The translations under genes were made by a program, and so were the position numbers. DNA of 64,000 nt from Verrucosispora sioxanthis. GTDB taxonomy: Bacteria > Actinomycetota > Actinomycetes > Mycobacteriales > Micromonosporaceae. The DNA lies in contig NZ_SAIY01000001.1 of assembly GCF_010560025.1 (NCBI RefSeq), forward strand, positions 124,001-188,000. Direction: 5' to 3'. Each line of letters begins with the position of its first letter. Position 1 is the first letter of the stretch. Shown here in pieces: positions 28,496-40,871 of the stretch. The notes below the pieces were generated by a model that was not told the origin of the DNA, did no database searches, and saw only the letters and a list, made by a program, of their open reading frames with translations.

Positions 28496-29767
28496 TCAGC
28501 TCTCGGGCAGGGTGCGCATGGTGCGCAGGGGGGAGAAGACGACCCAGAGCACTCCGAGCAGGGCGCCGAGGCTGGCGATCCAGAGGGCGGGCCGGACCCC
28601 GATTGCCGCACCGAGCGTTCCGCCGAGCACGGCACCGATCGGCCGGATGCCGTAGTTGACGGTGCGGCGGAAACCGGAGACCACGGCGAGCATCGCCACC
28701 GGGGTGGCCGCGATCTGCACCGATCCGACGGCGATGTCGAGGATCATGACGCCCAGCGCGGCGACGAACTCGGCGGCGAACAGCAGCGCGAGCACCAGCG
28801 GCTGCGGCCCCATGGCCAGCGGCACGAGGACCATGGGGGCCGGGAAGGCGACGAAACCGAGGAGCACCGCGGGGCCGATGCCGATCCGGCGACTGATCGC
28901 GCCGGTGACCGCCGCGCCGAGTAGTCCACCGACCGCGCCGGCCCCGATGATCAGGCCGAGCAGGCCCGGGGAGACACCCAGTTCGGTGGTCACGTACAGC
29001 ACGAACAACGCGGCGAACATGTAGTTGAACAGGTTGAGCGTGGTGGTGCCGAGCAACGTCGCCCGCAGGACCGCCGAGCGGGCCACGTACCGCACTCCGG
29101 CGGCCATCCCTCGGCCGGAGCCCTTCGGTACGGGATTCTCGGTGACCTGCGTCCGGGCCAGGAAGACCGCCGAGATCAGGTAGGTGAGCACCCCGGAGAG
29201 GAGCGCGAACGGAGCGGTGAGCACCTGCACCAGCACCCCGCCGATGCTCGGGCCGGCCACGTGCGACATGGCCCTGCTGCCGTTGACCAGACTGTTGGCG
29301 TCCACGTAGTCCGCCCGTCGGACCAGGGCGGCGAACAGGCTGCTGTGCGCCACCTCGAAGAACACCGAGAGGATCCCGATCAGGAAGGCCACCACACAGA
29401 GCAGCGGCAGGTTCAGCGCGTCCACCCACCACAGCAGTGGCACGGCCAGCAGCAGGACCGCCCGACCGACATCGGCGACGATCATCACTTGGCGCCGGCG
29501 CGGGTACCGGTCCACCCACGCGCCCGCCGGCAGGGAGAAGAACAGGTTCGGCAGCAGCGAGGCGGCGGTCAGGTAACCCATCTCGGCGGGTCCGGCGCCG
29601 AAGGCGAGCACGGCCAGCAGCGGCACGGCGAGCATGGTGATCTGGTCGCCGAAGAGCGAGACGGTCTGCGCGGACCAGTAGCGTCGGAAGGCCGCCTGCC
29701 GCAGCAGCCGTGGGACGCGCGGCCGGCGCGGCGGCGCCGGGTCGGCCAGGGTGAGGGATCCGGTCAC
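28496..29767 (-). CDS. MFS transporter (DHA3-like exporter)
   Basis: This 423-residue transporter has twelve predicted helices and motifs typical of the DHA3/MefE-like group: FRRYWSAQTVSLFGDQITML, then LPAGAWVDRYPRRRQVMIVA (motif A) and SLVNGSRAMSHVAGPSIGGV. Such proteins export macrolides and other drugs. The start codon overlaps the stop of the upstream winged-helix regulator by 4 bp, so the two form one transcript, and the regulator probably represses it. No substrate can be named from sequence. Confidence 0.88.
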   Translation of the reverse strand: MTGSLTLADPAPPRRPRVPRLLRQAAFRRYWSAQTVSLFGDQITMLAVPLLAVLAFGAGPAEMGYLTAASLLPNLFFSLPAGAWVDRYPRRRQVMIVADVGRAVLLLAVPLLWWVDALNLPLLCVVAFLIGILSVFFEVAHSSLFAALVRRADYVDANSLVNGSRAMSHVAGPSIGGVLVQVLTAPFALLSGVLTYLISAVFLARTQVTENPVPKGSGRGMAAGVRYVARSAVLRATLLGTTTLNLFNYMFAALFVLYVTTELGVSPGLLGLIIGAGAVGGLLGAAVTGAISRRIGIGPAVLLGFVAFPAPMVLVPLAMGPQPLVLALLFAAEFVAALGVMILDIAVGSVQIAATPVAMLAVVSGFRRTVNYGIRPIGAVLGGTLGAAIGVRPALWIASLGALLGVLWVVFSPLRTMRTLPES

Positions 29768-30375
29768 GATTCGTCTCGGCTCGTCTCGTGCGGAGGTACG
29801 CCGCCGCGCGGTAGCGCCATCTGGACGAACGTCACCGGGCGGGAGCCGGGTGGGCGCTTCGCCGGGTCGGCGATCCGTTCGTCGTACCGGGCCAGCAGCG
29901 CGTCGATCTGTCCCGTGATCTCACCCAGCTCGGCGGCGGTGACGTGCAGCAACGCGTCGCCGAAGCCGGCGGCGGCCCGCCACTCGGCGGGCTCGTCGGC
30001 GCGGATCGCCAGGTAGTCCTGCGCCCGTTGCAGGTAGAGGGCGACCATCACGCTGTTGATCTGATCCGTGGCCTCCCGCATGGCCGGATCGTCGGAGTCG
30101 TCGTCCCAGGAGGTGTACTGCGTGGTGGCCCGCCAGGGCCGTTCCCGACCGTCCGCCCCGGGCACGCGTTCGGCGAACCCGTACTTGGCGAGTTGCCGCA
30201 GGTGGAACGAGCAGTTCGGCACGTTGTCGTCGAGCCGAGCCGCCGCCTGCGTGGCGGTCATCGGCCCTTCGCCACGCAGCAGCCCGATCAGGCGCATCCG
30301 CAGCGGGTGGGCGTACGCCCGCAGGGCGCGTGGGTCGGTGACCTTGAGCGAGCGCCGAGGTACCTCGTCAGTCAT
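29764..30375 (-). CDS. ArsR-like winged-helix transcriptional regulator
   Basis: This 203-residue protein has an N-terminal ArsR-type winged helix (LRAYAHPLRMRLIGLLRGEG, TATQAAARLDDNVPNCSFHL, RQLAKYGFAERVPGADGRER) and a C-terminal helical effector region. No metal-binding cysteine pair of the ArsR/SmtB kind is present. This architecture commonly precedes MFS exporter genes, as here. A symmetrical AT-rich site upstream (30381-30408) may be its operator. Confidence 0.87.
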   Translation of the reverse strand: MTDEVPRRSLKVTDPRALRAYAHPLRMRLIGLLRGEGPMTATQAAARLDDNVPNCSFHLRQLAKYGFAERVPGADGRERPWRATTQYTSWDDDSDDPAMREATDQINSVMVALYLQRAQDYLAIRADEPAEWRAAAGFGDALLHVTAAELGEITGQIDALLARYDERIADPAKRPPGSRPVTFVQMALPRGGVPPHETSRDES

Positions 30376-30380
30376 ACAGT

Positions 30381-30408
30381 AGAGGATGCTTTAGAAAGAC
30401 ATCTCTAG
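30381..30408. promoter_or_regulatory. AT-rich dyad upstream of the ArsR-like/MFS operon
   Basis: Minus-strand AGAGATGTCTTTCTAAAG and the following CATCCTCT form an imperfect dyad centred on CTTTCTAAAG, within an AT-rich island just upstream of the regulator start. It is consistent with an autoregulatory operator overlapping the promoter. Confidence 0.4.
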
Positions 30409-30485
30409 CAACTGCCATCCATCCGTCCCACCGTCGAGGCCGGCCTAGGTCGCCGCGCCGGGCGTGGTCGACGAGGGGCACGAGA

Positions 30486-30513
30486 AAGGCGCTGACCTCG
30501 TGGTCAGCGCCTT
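30486..30513. terminator. Terminator hairpin downstream of yebC
   Basis: A perfect 12-bp stem (AAGGCGCTGACC and complement) with a TCGT tetraloop lies 17 bp beyond the yebC stop. On the minus strand it is followed by a short T-rich tail (TTTCTCG). Confidence 0.75.
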
Positions 30514-30529
30514 CGACTCGTACACTCTG

Positions 30530-31279
30530 TCAGCCGACGGCGGCCATGACCTCGTCGGAGACATCGAAGTTCGCGTAGACGTTCTGCACGTCGTCGCTGT
30601 CCTCCAGGACGTCGATCAGCTTGAAGATCTTGCGCGCGCCCTCCTCGTCCAGCGGCACGGTGACGCTGGGGATCAGGGAGGACTCGGCCGACTCGTACTC
30701 GATGCCGGCGTCCTGCAGAGCGGTCCGCACGGCGAGCAGGTCGCCCGGCTCGGAGATCACCTCGAACGCCTCGTCCAGGTCGTTGACCTCCTCGGCGCCC
30801 GCGTCGAGGACGGCCAGCATCACGTCGTCCTCGGTGGTGCCGGCCTTGGGCACGATCACCACGCCCTTGCGGGAGAACATGTACGACACCGAGCCGGCGT
30901 CGGCGAAGGAGCCGCCGTTGCGGGTCAGCGCGGTGCGTACCTCGGTGGCGGCGCGGTTGCGATTGTCGGTCAGGCACTCGATCAGCAGCGCGACGCCGTT
31001 CGGGCCGTACCCCTCGTACATGATCGTCTGGTAGTCGGCGCCGCCGGCCTCCAGGCCGGAGCCGCGCTTGACGGCCCGGTCGATGTTGTCGTTGGGGACC
31101 GAGTTCTTCTTGGCCTTCTGGATCGCGTCGAAGAGCGTCGGGTTGCCGGCCGGATCACCGCCACCGGTACGCGCCGCGACCTCCACGTTCTTGATCAGCT
31201 TGGCGAACATCTTGCCGCGCTTGGCGTCGATGACCGCCTTCTTGTGCTTGGTCGTCGCCCACTTTGAGTGGCCGGACAT
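30530..31279 (-). CDS. YebC/PmpR family protein
   Basis: This 249-residue protein shows all YebC landmarks: the N-terminus [20 protein letters not shown], then [33 protein letters not shown] and the acidic middle domain. The family has been called a transcriptional regulator, and recent work on some members links it to translation of proline-rich stretches. ATG 31279 is preceded by GGAGGTAAC at ideal spacing. In M. tuberculosis the orthologue (Rv2603c) lies in the same block as pdxT and ruvC, as here. Confidence 0.95.
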   Translation of the reverse strand: MSGHSKWATTKHKKAVIDAKRGKMFAKLIKNVEVAARTGGGDPAGNPTLFDAIQKAKKNSVPNDNIDRAVKRGSGLEAGGADYQTIMYEGYGPNGVALLIECLTDNRNRAATEVRTALTRNGGSFADAGSVSYMFSRKGVVIVPKAGTTEDDVMLAVLDAGAEEVNDLDEAFEVISEPGDLLAVRTALQDAGIEYESAESSLIPSVTVPLDEEGARKIFKLIDVLEDSDDVQNVYANFDVSDEVMAAVG

Positions 31280-31498
31280 CTGTTACCTCCGTTGCTACCC
31301 GCCGTCCGCATCGACCGCACCGAGCGCCCCGCTCCGCACCGGCGCACACGGTGGTGCCGGTCAGCTCTGGTGGAAGCAGTGGCGGCCAGATGGCCCTGCC
31401 GAATCTCGACAATCCTACCGACGTGCGGCGGGTGGTCGTCACCCGCCGCACGTCAGCCGTCGGCCCGCTCTCCCCCGATCGCCACAAAGCGGACGAAG

Positions 31499-31795
31499 TC
31501 ACTCCCCCATGCCGTACGACCCCAGCACGGTGAACTCGGTCGTGCTGCGCTGCTCGCAGCGTTCTTCAAGCCCGGCCCGGAAGCGGCCGAACGACTCCAG
31601 CGACGGCAGTGGTCCGGGCAGGTCCGGGCCGATGACGACGTCGACGAAGCTGAGCCCGTCGTCGAGCCGCAGGGTCAGATAGCGGAACCCGGGCGGGCGC
31701 AGTCGGGTCAGATCCCGGTGCACCGCGTCGAGCAGGGTCAGGTGCTCGTCGAGGCGGTCCGAGCGGACTCGGTACGTGATCAGAAGCGTCTCCAT
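31499..31795 (-). CDS. Small hypothetical protein, ferredoxin-like dimer type (ABM/DUF-like)
   Basis: This protein of about 98 residues starts METLLITYRVRSDRLDEHLT and continues RPPGFRYLTLRLDDGLSFVD, ending near the RFRAGLEERCEQ helix. The alternating beta-alpha-beta pattern resembles the dimeric alpha/beta-barrel monooxygenase fold, but I cannot assign a family with certainty. ATG 31795 is chosen, and a start at 31813 is also possible. It sits directly downstream of an FMN reductase gene on the same strand, and the two are probably cotranscribed. Confidence 0.68.
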   Translation of the reverse strand: METLLITYRVRSDRLDEHLTLLDAVHRDLTRLRPPGFRYLTLRLDDGLSFVDVVIGPDLPGPLPSLESFGRFRAGLEERCEQRSTTEFTVLGSYGMGE

Positions 31796-31802
31796 GGTCA
31801 GA

Positions 31803-32444
31803 TCACCGGCCACCAGCCGGGACCGCGTCCCGCCCCGCAGTCCGGACCGAGGCGAGGAGTTCGGCGAGCATTGCCGTGATCATCTCCGCTCGGCCGTCGC
31901 GGGGCGCGATCCGACCTTCGGCGGTCGGATCGGACCGGTCCTCGCCGGACCAGTCGAAGTCGGTGAACAACTCCAGCTCCACGTGGTTCGGTAGGACCGC
32001 CATGCCCACCTCGGCGAGAATGGGCCGTAGGTGCTCGGCGGCCCGCCCACCCCCGCGTACGCCGTAGGTGAGCACACCGGCCGGCTTGCCCCGCCACTCG
32101 GCGTCCAGGTAGTCGATGGCGTTCTTGAGGACGGCCGGGATCGAGCTGTTGTACTCCGGGGTGACGAAGACGAACGCGTCGCAGGCCGCTGCGACCGTCG
32201 ACCAGCGGCGGGTGTGCTCGTGACGGTAGTCGCCGAACCTCGCCGGCACCGGTTCGTCGAGCATCGGCAGCCGCTGCTCGGCGAGATCGACAAGTTCGAC
32301 GTCGACCTTCCCCGCTCGCACCGCCGGATGCCGGGCCGTCGTCTCGGCCACCCATCCCGCCACTGTCGGGCCACGTCGCCCCGGGCGACTGCTGCCGACG
32401 ACCAGGCCCACCTTGATCGGTCCGTGCTGTCGTGTTTTGTTCAT
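31803..32444 (-). CDS. NADPH-dependent FMN reductase family protein
   Basis: This 213-residue flavodoxin-fold enzyme has the FMN phosphate loop GLVVGSSRPGRRGPTVAGW (about residues 13-31) and the conserved VFVTPEYNSSIPAVLKNAID stretch of NADPH-dependent FMN reductases. It probably reduces FMN, quinones or azo compounds. The longer frame to 32741 is not needed: ATG 32444 gives the standard N-terminus. It diverges from an XRE-family regulator gene at 32545, and the 100-bp gap between them probably holds both promoters. Confidence 0.87.
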   Translation of the reverse strand: MNKTRQHGPIKVGLVVGSSRPGRRGPTVAGWVAETTARHPAVRAGKVDVELVDLAEQRLPMLDEPVPARFGDYRHEHTRRWSTVAAACDAFVFVTPEYNSSIPAVLKNAIDYLDAEWRGKPAGVLTYGVRGGGRAAEHLRPILAEVGMAVLPNHVELELFTDFDWSGEDRSDPTAEGRIAPRDGRAEMITAMLAELLASVRTAGRDAVPAGGR

Positions 32445-32544
32445 GAGCCGATCCCACCGCCGTCGGAAGCGCTCGGGGAGACCGGCGGGAGGGTAGCCCT
32501 GGCGGGGCCACGCTCCGGGAGCACGAGCGCGGCAGACTGGACGG

Positions 32545-33396
32545 GTGATGGACGGCGAGTTGGGCGCGTTCCTCCGCAGCCGACGCGAGGCGCTGCGCCC
32601 CGAGCAGGTGGGGCTGCCCACCAACGGCAGGCGACGTACGCCGGGCCTGCGGCGGGCGGAGTTGGCCACGCTGGCCCAGGTCAGCGTGGAATACCTGACC
32701 CGGCTCGAACAGGGCCGGGACACCCGCCCGTCGCCGGGCATCCTCGCCGCACTGGCGGAGGCGTTGCGCCTCGACGACGCCGACCGCCGGCACCTTCAAC
32801 AACTCGCGTCCGTCGACCACCGCCGGCAACTGTGCGCGGGCGGGCGGCCGACCGCGTCGCGTACCGTCCGCCCGCAGGTCCGGACGCTGCTGGAGGCGTT
32901 GCGGGACCGGCCGGCGTACCTGACCAACCGGCTCGGCGACGTGCTGGCCTGGAACGAGCCGTTCGACCGGTTGGCCCGCCCGCTGGGGCTGCTCGACGGC
33001 GAGCGGCCCAACCTCGTGTGGTTCCTCTTCGTCGACGAGCGCGCACGTCAGCACTTTCCCGACTGGGCCGACCTCGCCGACCAGCAGGTCGCCGACCTGC
33101 ACCGGTTGCGCGGGGGCGACCCCGCCACCGACGCGTTCGCCGAACGGCTCACCCGTACGGTCGGGGAACCGTTCCGGTCCCGGTGGCAGCGCCGGCCGGT
33201 CGCGGTGCAGCCGAGCGGGGTGCGCTGGTTGCGGCATCCGGAGGTGGGGCCACTGCGGCTGTCGTACGAGACCCTGGAAATCCCCGACGACCAGCAGCGA
33301 CTGGTGGTGCAGCAGCCCACCGATGCGGACAGCGCCGCCGCGCTGGATCGCCTCCTCGGCCGCCGCCCCGGCAGCCTCCGCTCCGTGGCCGGCTGA
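32545..33396 (+). CDS. XRE family transcriptional regulator with MmyB-like ligand domain
   Basis: This 283-residue protein has an N-terminal helix-turn-helix (FLRSRREALRPEQVGLP, LRRAELATLAQVSVEYLTRL, EQGRDTRPSPGILAALAEAL) and a C-terminal MmyB-like domain (LTNRLGDVLAWNEPFDRLAR, RLSYETLEIPDDQQRLVVQQ) that in known structures binds fatty-acid-like ligands. Such regulators often flank and control a divergent oxidoreductase gene. Here that is the FMN reductase. GTG 32545 or the ATG that follows it at 32548 can serve as start. Confidence 0.88.
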   Translation: MMDGELGAFLRSRREALRPEQVGLPTNGRRRTPGLRRAELATLAQVSVEYLTRLEQGRDTRPSPGILAALAEALRLDDADRRHLQQLASVDHRRQLCAGGRPTASRTVRPQVRTLLEALRDRPAYLTNRLGDVLAWNEPFDRLARPLGLLDGERPNLVWFLFVDERARQHFPDWADLADQQVADLHRLRGGDPATDAFAERLTRTVGEPFRSRWQRRPVAVQPSGVRWLRHPEVGPLRLSYETLEIPDDQQRLVVQQPTDADSAAALDRLLGRRPGSLRSVAG

Positions 33397-33434
33397 CGTC
33401 AGTCCCGGACAGCGCCCCGGCCGGCACAAGATCC

Positions 33435-33498
33435 CCGCAGTTTCGGGGAAACTGCGGCTTGGAGGCCGCAGGAAGCGGCAGTTTCCCCGAAACTGCCG
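33435..33498. repeat. Double-hairpin palindromic element between convergent genes
   Basis: Two hairpins, CCGCAGTTTC-ggg-GAAACTGCGG (33435-33457) and GGCAGTTTC-ccc-GAAACTGCC (33477-33497), are near reverse complements of one another, so the whole 64-bp element can also fold into one long cruciform. It sits between the stops of the XRE regulator and pdxT. It may act as a bidirectional terminator, a REP-like repeat or both. Confidence 0.75.
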
Positions 33499-33541
33499 GC
33501 ACGCCTCGGCGCAGCGCGGCGGCGCAGGGGTGGTGTCGGGG

Positions 33542-34147
33542 TCAGCGGGCGGTGCGGACCAGGTCGACGAAGTAGGCGTGCAGGCGGGGGTCGCCGGTGA
33601 GTTCCGGGTGGAACGAGGTGGCCAGCAGGTTGTGCTGGCGTACGGCGACGATCCGGCCGGACGCGGGTCCGTCGGACACCATGCCGAGGACCTCCACGTT
33701 CTCGCCGACCCGCTCGACCCAGGGCGCGCGGATGAAGACCGCGTGCAGCGGTCCGCCCGGGATGCCGGTGATCTCCACCGGCGCCTCGAAGGAGTCGACC
33801 TGCCGGCCGAAGGCGTTGCGGCGGACGGTCATCGCGATGCCGTCGAAGCCGCGCTGGTCCGGCCGGCCGTCGAGCACCTCGGCCGCCAACATGATCATGC
33901 CGGCGCAGGAGCCGTAGACCGGCATCCCATCGGCGATCCGCTTGTCGATCGGGTCGCGCAGCTCGAAGATGTCGACCAGCTTGCTGATCGTGGTGGACTC
34001 CCCGCCCGGGATGACCAGGCCGTCGACCGCGTCCAGTTCCGCCGGCCGGCGTACCGGGCGGGCCTGCGCGCCCGCCGCCGTCAGGGCCGCGACGTGTTCG
34101 CGGACATCGCCCTGGAGGGCGAGGACACCGATCACGGGTGCCGTCAC
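33542..34147 (-). CDS. pdxT: Pyridoxal 5'-phosphate synthase glutaminase subunit PdxT
   Basis: This 201-residue class I glutamine amidotransferase supplies ammonia to PdxS for vitamin B6 synthesis. It has [12 protein letters not shown] at the N-terminus, GGESTT, the nucleophile Cys in [12 protein letters not shown] (about residue 80) and the His/Glu of the triad in SFHPELT (about residue 180). GTG 34147 starts 7 bp after the pdxS stop. PdxS and PdxT form a 12+12 complex in known bacteria. Confidence 0.96.
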   Translation of the reverse strand: MTAPVIGVLALQGDVREHVAALTAAGAQARPVRRPAELDAVDGLVIPGGESTTISKLVDIFELRDPIDKRIADGMPVYGSCAGMIMLAAEVLDGRPDQRGFDGIAMTVRRNAFGRQVDSFEAPVEITGIPGGPLHAVFIRAPWVERVGENVEVLGMVSDGPASGRIVAVRQHNLLATSFHPELTGDPRLHAYFVDLVRTAR

Positions 34148-34154
34148 CGGTGGG

Positions 34155-35069
<915 letters not shown>

Positions 35070-35196
35070 GTCGTCGCTCCTCAGGCGTCCTCGGGAGGTG
35101 GCAGCGCAGATGCTACGCGCGGGCCGGCGCCGCTCCGACAGCCAATCAACCCCGTGGTGGCCTGCTGTGTGGCCGCCGTCACCCCGGGCGGGGGGC

Positions 35197-35703
35197 TCAG
35201 CGGATGGGCACGTCGGCGGCCGGGACGGTCAGGGTCGGGTCGTCGATGTCGAAGTAGCGCGGCCAGGTGTGCCCGCGTCCCATCCGCAACAGCCGCACCA
35301 GCGGCCGGCTGCGCACCGACCGGGCGTCGCGGACCAGGTCGGTGTGCACCTGGCGGGCCAGGGCGAGCCGCCGGCTGGCCGCGATGACCGCCTCGCAGTC
35401 GCCGTCGGTGGGGTCGAGCCGCACCGCCCGCAGCTGCCGGGTCAGGTCGTTCTCGGCCGCCTCCCGCTCCTCCGGCTGGGCGTCGAGGGCGATCCGTGCT
35501 GCCGCGTACAGCTCGACGCCGTAGCGACGTTCGGCCAGCACCGCCGCGGCGGCGGCCCGACGCAGCAGGTGGGCGTCCAGGGCACGGGCGGCGAGCTGGG
35601 CGCGGTCCTGGAGCCGCTCGACCCGGCCGGCGGTCCAGATCAGGTACACCGCCACCAGGGCGACGACCACCGTCGCGCCCACCACCCACCACATGCCCGG
35701 CAT
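35197..35703 (-). CDS. Hypothetical membrane-anchored protein
   Basis: This protein of about 168 residues has one N-terminal membrane helix ([20 protein letters not shown]) and a long cytoplasmic helical region with heptad-like Arg/Ala/Leu patterns ([38 protein letters not shown]). The architecture resembles LemA-type proteins without their signature. ATG 35703 gives the full membrane segment, and the longer frame (to 36648) reads through antisense pimA. It follows pimA closely and occurs in the same place in related actinobacteria, as far as I recall. Confidence 0.72.
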   Translation of the reverse strand: MPGMWWVVGATVVVALVAVYLIWTAGRVERLQDRAQLAARALDAHLLRRAAAAAVLAERRYGVELYAAARIALDAQPEEREAAENDLTRQLRAVRLDPTDGDCEAVIAASRRLALARQVHTDLVRDARSVRSRPLVRLLRMGRGHTWPRYFDIDDPTLTVPAADVPIR

Positions 35704-35729
35704 CGTAGTGCTGCTCCCGTTCCTCCCGA

Positions 35730-36890
35730 TCAGTCCGGCCCCGCCCACTCCTGGTCGATCACCCGCCCGTCGGTCGCCTCGATCGCCGCTGCGTATACCT
35801 CCAGAACCCGGCGGGCAACCACGGGCCAGTCGAAATTCGCCACCACCTGGTCGCCGCAGGCGGTCAGCTCCGCGCGTTGGTCCGGATCGTCCAGCAGTTC
35901 GGCGATCGTCTGCCGCAGCGCCACCGCGTCTCCGGTGGGGAACAACCTGCCGGCCCGGCCGCCGTCGAGCACCCGGCGGAAGGCGTCGAGATCGCTGGCG
36001 ACGACCGTGGTGCTGGCCGCCAACGCCTCGGTGAGGATCATGCCGAACGACTCGCCGCCGGTGTTGGGTGCCACGTAGAGGTGCACGCTGCGCAGCATGC
36101 GCGCCTTCTCCGGCTCGGGCACCAGCCCGAGGAAGGTGACCCGGTCGCGCAGGTCGGCCGGAAACCGGTTGAACAGGTCGTCCGGGTCGCCGGGGCCGGC
36201 GACCAGCAGGCGCAGCCCGGGACGCTGCCGGGCCAGCTCGACGAAGGCGTCGCGCAGGATCGGGAACCCCTTGCGGGGTTCGGTGAAACGGCCCAGGAAG
36301 CCGAGGGTGCCGCCGGTACCCGGCCCGCACGCCCCCGGCCAGCCGGACAGCGGCTCGACCCCGGCGTACTTGGCCACCGCCACCCCGTTCGGGATCTCCA
36401 CCGCGCCGCCGTCGAGGTGCTCGACCTGCACCTTGCGGGCCAGGGCGCTCACCGCGATCCGTGCGGTGATCCGCTCCAGCAGGATCTGGAGCACCCCCTG
36501 GGCGGCGGCGAGCACCCGGGAGCGGGTCATCGCGGTGTGGAAGGTGGCCACCACCGGTCCCCGGGCGGAGAGCACGGCGAGCATGGACAGGCTCAGCGTC
36601 AGCGGTTCGTGCACGTGCAGCACGTCGAAGTCGCCCCGGGTGATCCACCGGCGGACCCGCGCGGTGGAGACGGGGCCGAACGCGATGCGGGCCACCGAGC
36701 CGTTGTACGGCAGCGGGACCGCCCGCCCGGCCGGCACCACGTACGACGGCAGCGGCGAGTCCTCGTCCGCCGGGGCGAGCACACTCACCTCGTGGCCCAG
36801 CCCGATCAACGCCTCGGCCAGGTCCATGACGTGGTTCTGCACCCCGCCCGGGACGTCGAAGGAGTACGGGCAGACGATGCCGATCCGCAT
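35730..36890 (-). CDS. pimA: Phosphatidyl-myo-inositol mannosyltransferase PimA
   Basis: This 386-residue GT-B glycosyltransferase (GT4) adds the first mannose from GDP-mannose to phosphatidylinositol. It shows the N-terminal acceptor region VCPYSFDVPGGVQNHVMDLA, the GRFTEPRKGF donor site and the EX7E motif in APNTGGESFGMILTEALA. The length matches mycobacterial PimA. ATG 36890 is the start. It lies in the conserved pgsA-patA-pimA order, which assigns this GT4 enzyme with good confidence. Confidence 0.93.
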   Translation of the reverse strand: MRIGIVCPYSFDVPGGVQNHVMDLAEALIGLGHEVSVLAPADEDSPLPSYVVPAGRAVPLPYNGSVARIAFGPVSTARVRRWITRGDFDVLHVHEPLTLSLSMLAVLSARGPVVATFHTAMTRSRVLAAAQGVLQILLERITARIAVSALARKVQVEHLDGGAVEIPNGVAVAKYAGVEPLSGWPGACGPGTGGTLGFLGRFTEPRKGFPILRDAFVELARQRPGLRLLVAGPGDPDDLFNRFPADLRDRVTFLGLVPEPEKARMLRSVHLYVAPNTGGESFGMILTEALAASTTVVASDLDAFRRVLDGGRAGRLFPTGDAVALRQTIAELLDDPDQRAELTACGDQVVANFDWPVVARRVLEVYAAAIEATDGRVIDQEWAGPD

Positions 36891-36903
36891 TGCGCCCGTC
36901 CCC

Positions 36904-37780
36904 TCAGTCCAGCCACATCCGTTGCAGCATGTGCCAGTCTTCCGGATGCCGGGCGATGCCCGCCGCGAGACCGTCGGCGATCCGCTGGGTCAGCGACCTG
37001 ACCCGTATGTCGAGGGTGCCCGCCTCGGGCCCCGGCACCGGCAGCGGGCCCTCCAGCGAGGCGCACGCCGCATCCGGTTCGTACCACATCGACGCCACGT
37101 ACAGCGGTGCGCCGGTACGCAACGCGAGCAGCGCCGGACCGGGCGGCATCCGCGTCCGGCCGCCGAAGAAGTCCACCTCCACGCCCCGGGCGGAGAGATC
37201 CCGGTCGGCCAGCAGCGGCACCACCGCCCCGGCGGCCAACCGGTCGGTCAGTACGTCCAGCGGCGGCCGGACGCCGCCGGTGGTGGGCAGGATCTCCATC
37301 CCCAGCCGTTCCCGGAACGCGGTGAACCGCCGATAGACGCCCTCCGGCTTGAGTCGTTCCATGACGGTGGACAACGGCCACCCGTTCGCCACCACCCACG
37401 CGCCGGCCATGTCCCAGTTGCCGGCGTGCGGCAGCGCTACCACCGCACCCCGGCCGGCGGCCACGTCGGCGGCAAGCAACTCGGTGCCGTCCAGTCGGAA
37501 TCCGGCGAGAATCTGGTCGCGGCTCAGCGACGGCAGGCGGAACGCCTCCATCCAGTAGCGGGCGTACGACCGCAGGCCCCGGCGGACCAGGTCGTCGAGC
37601 TCGGCCTCGGGCAGTTCCGGACCGACCACGCGGCGGAGGTTGGCGCGTAGCCGGGTGGCCCCGCCCCCGGCGGCGGTGAGCGCGGTCGGCCCCGGCGGTG
37701 AACGCGGCGGCGGCGACCGGTCGAGGTAGCGCGCGGACCAGCCGCCAGCCGGCGAGGAAGCCGAACTCGGTGAGGTTCAC
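36904..37780 (-). pseudogene. Phosphatidylinositol mannoside acyltransferase PatA, one frameshift
   Basis: The protein begins VNLTEFGFLAGWRLVRALPR at GTG 37780 (preceded by GGAG), which is the usual N-terminus of LpxL/HtrB-like PIM acyltransferases. It continues in another frame as RRVVGPELPEAELDDLV through the acyltransferase core (ALPHAGNWDMAGAWVVANGW, with the HX4D-type His/Asp, then LLADRDLSARGVEVDFFGGR) to the stop at 36904. The two frames join near 37681-37695. A 2-base loss in a CGCGCG run restores AGADRALTAAGGGATRLRAN, a sensible sequence. The shorter in-frame piece (36904-37629) lacks the N-terminus. Either consensus error or a real lesion. Confidence 0.8.
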
Positions 37781-37805
37781 CCGGTGCTCCGTCCGGCTGT
37801 GCCGC

Positions 37806-38438
37806 TCACCCGTGGCCGCCCGGCACGTCGACCTGCTGGGCCTGCCGGTACACGTGGCGCATCCGCTGGCCGACGGTGAACAGGGACACCGCCGCGAGCA
37901 GCCAGAGCGCGATCGGCAGCGCCACCGGGTGGACCAGCTCGGCGAGCAGGCCGCCGACACCGACGATCAGCAGTCGCTCCGTACGCTCGGCGATGCCCAC
38001 GTTGCAGGTCATCCCGAGCCCTTCGGCGCGGGCCTTGACGTACGACACGAGCCCTCCGGCGGCCAGGCAGATCAGCGCGGCGGCCAGCCCTGCGCGGTCG
38101 CCCTCGGTGGCCAGGTAGAACGCGACCGCGCCGAACACCGCGCTGTCGGCGACCCGGTCCATGCTGGAATCGAGGAACGCGCCGAACCGGGTCGACCCGC
38201 CGCTCATCCGGGCCATCGTCCCGTCGAGCAGATCGGTGAGCGCGAAGACCGTCACGATCAGCGCACCGGCGACCAGGTGGCCGCGGGCGCCGAAGCCGAG
38301 CGCGCCGGCGAGCACCCCGAGGGTGCCCGCGACGGTGACCGCGTTGGGGGACACGCCCGCGCGCAGCAGGCTGCGGGCGATCGGCTCCACGACGCGGGTC
38401 ATCCCCGCGCGGGCCGACACTTGGAAGATCTTCGCCAT
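37806..38438 (-). CDS. pgsA: Phosphatidylinositol phosphate synthase (CDP-alcohol phosphatidyltransferase)
   Basis: This 210-residue membrane enzyme joins CDP-diacylglycerol to inositol phosphate, the first committed step of phosphoinositide and PIM synthesis in actinobacteria. The CDP-alcohol motif DG-x2-AR-x8-G-x3-D-x3-D is intact (DGTMARMSGGSTRFGAF, LDSSMDRVAD). Six membrane helices are visible. ATG 38438 gives the conserved N-terminus MAKIFQVSARAGMTR. It matches Rv2612c in both sequence type and position (upstream of patA and pimA). Confidence 0.95.
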   Translation of the reverse strand: MAKIFQVSARAGMTRVVEPIARSLLRAGVSPNAVTVAGTLGVLAGALGFGARGHLVAGALIVTVFALTDLLDGTMARMSGGSTRFGAFLDSSMDRVADSAVFGAVAFYLATEGDRAGLAAALICLAAGGLVSYVKARAEGLGMTCNVGIAERTERLLIVGVGGLLAELVHPVALPIALWLLAAVSLFTVGQRMRHVYRQAQQVDVPGGHG

Positions 38439-38716
38439 GGCGGTCCCACGATAACGGTCGGCCCTGGACCGGCGACACCGCCCGGCTGACCAGCCACGCT
38501 CAACCCGGCGCGGCGGCTGGCCGGAGAGGGTTGTGTCGGCCCGGCATCGGGTGTGAGATCGAGCCAGAAGGGTGACCCGGCTCACCCCGCCGCCTGTTGA
38601 CTGCCCGGTCCCCAGCGAATCACCGGAGGATATCGCCGCAGCACCCCGCCCGGGCCGCATCCCCGTCGCGTGCGGCGGTCGCCACCCACCACCACCGGCT
38701 GAGGGAGGTGCGCCCG

Positions 38717-40867
<2,151 letters not shown>

Positions 40868-40871
40868 CCGG

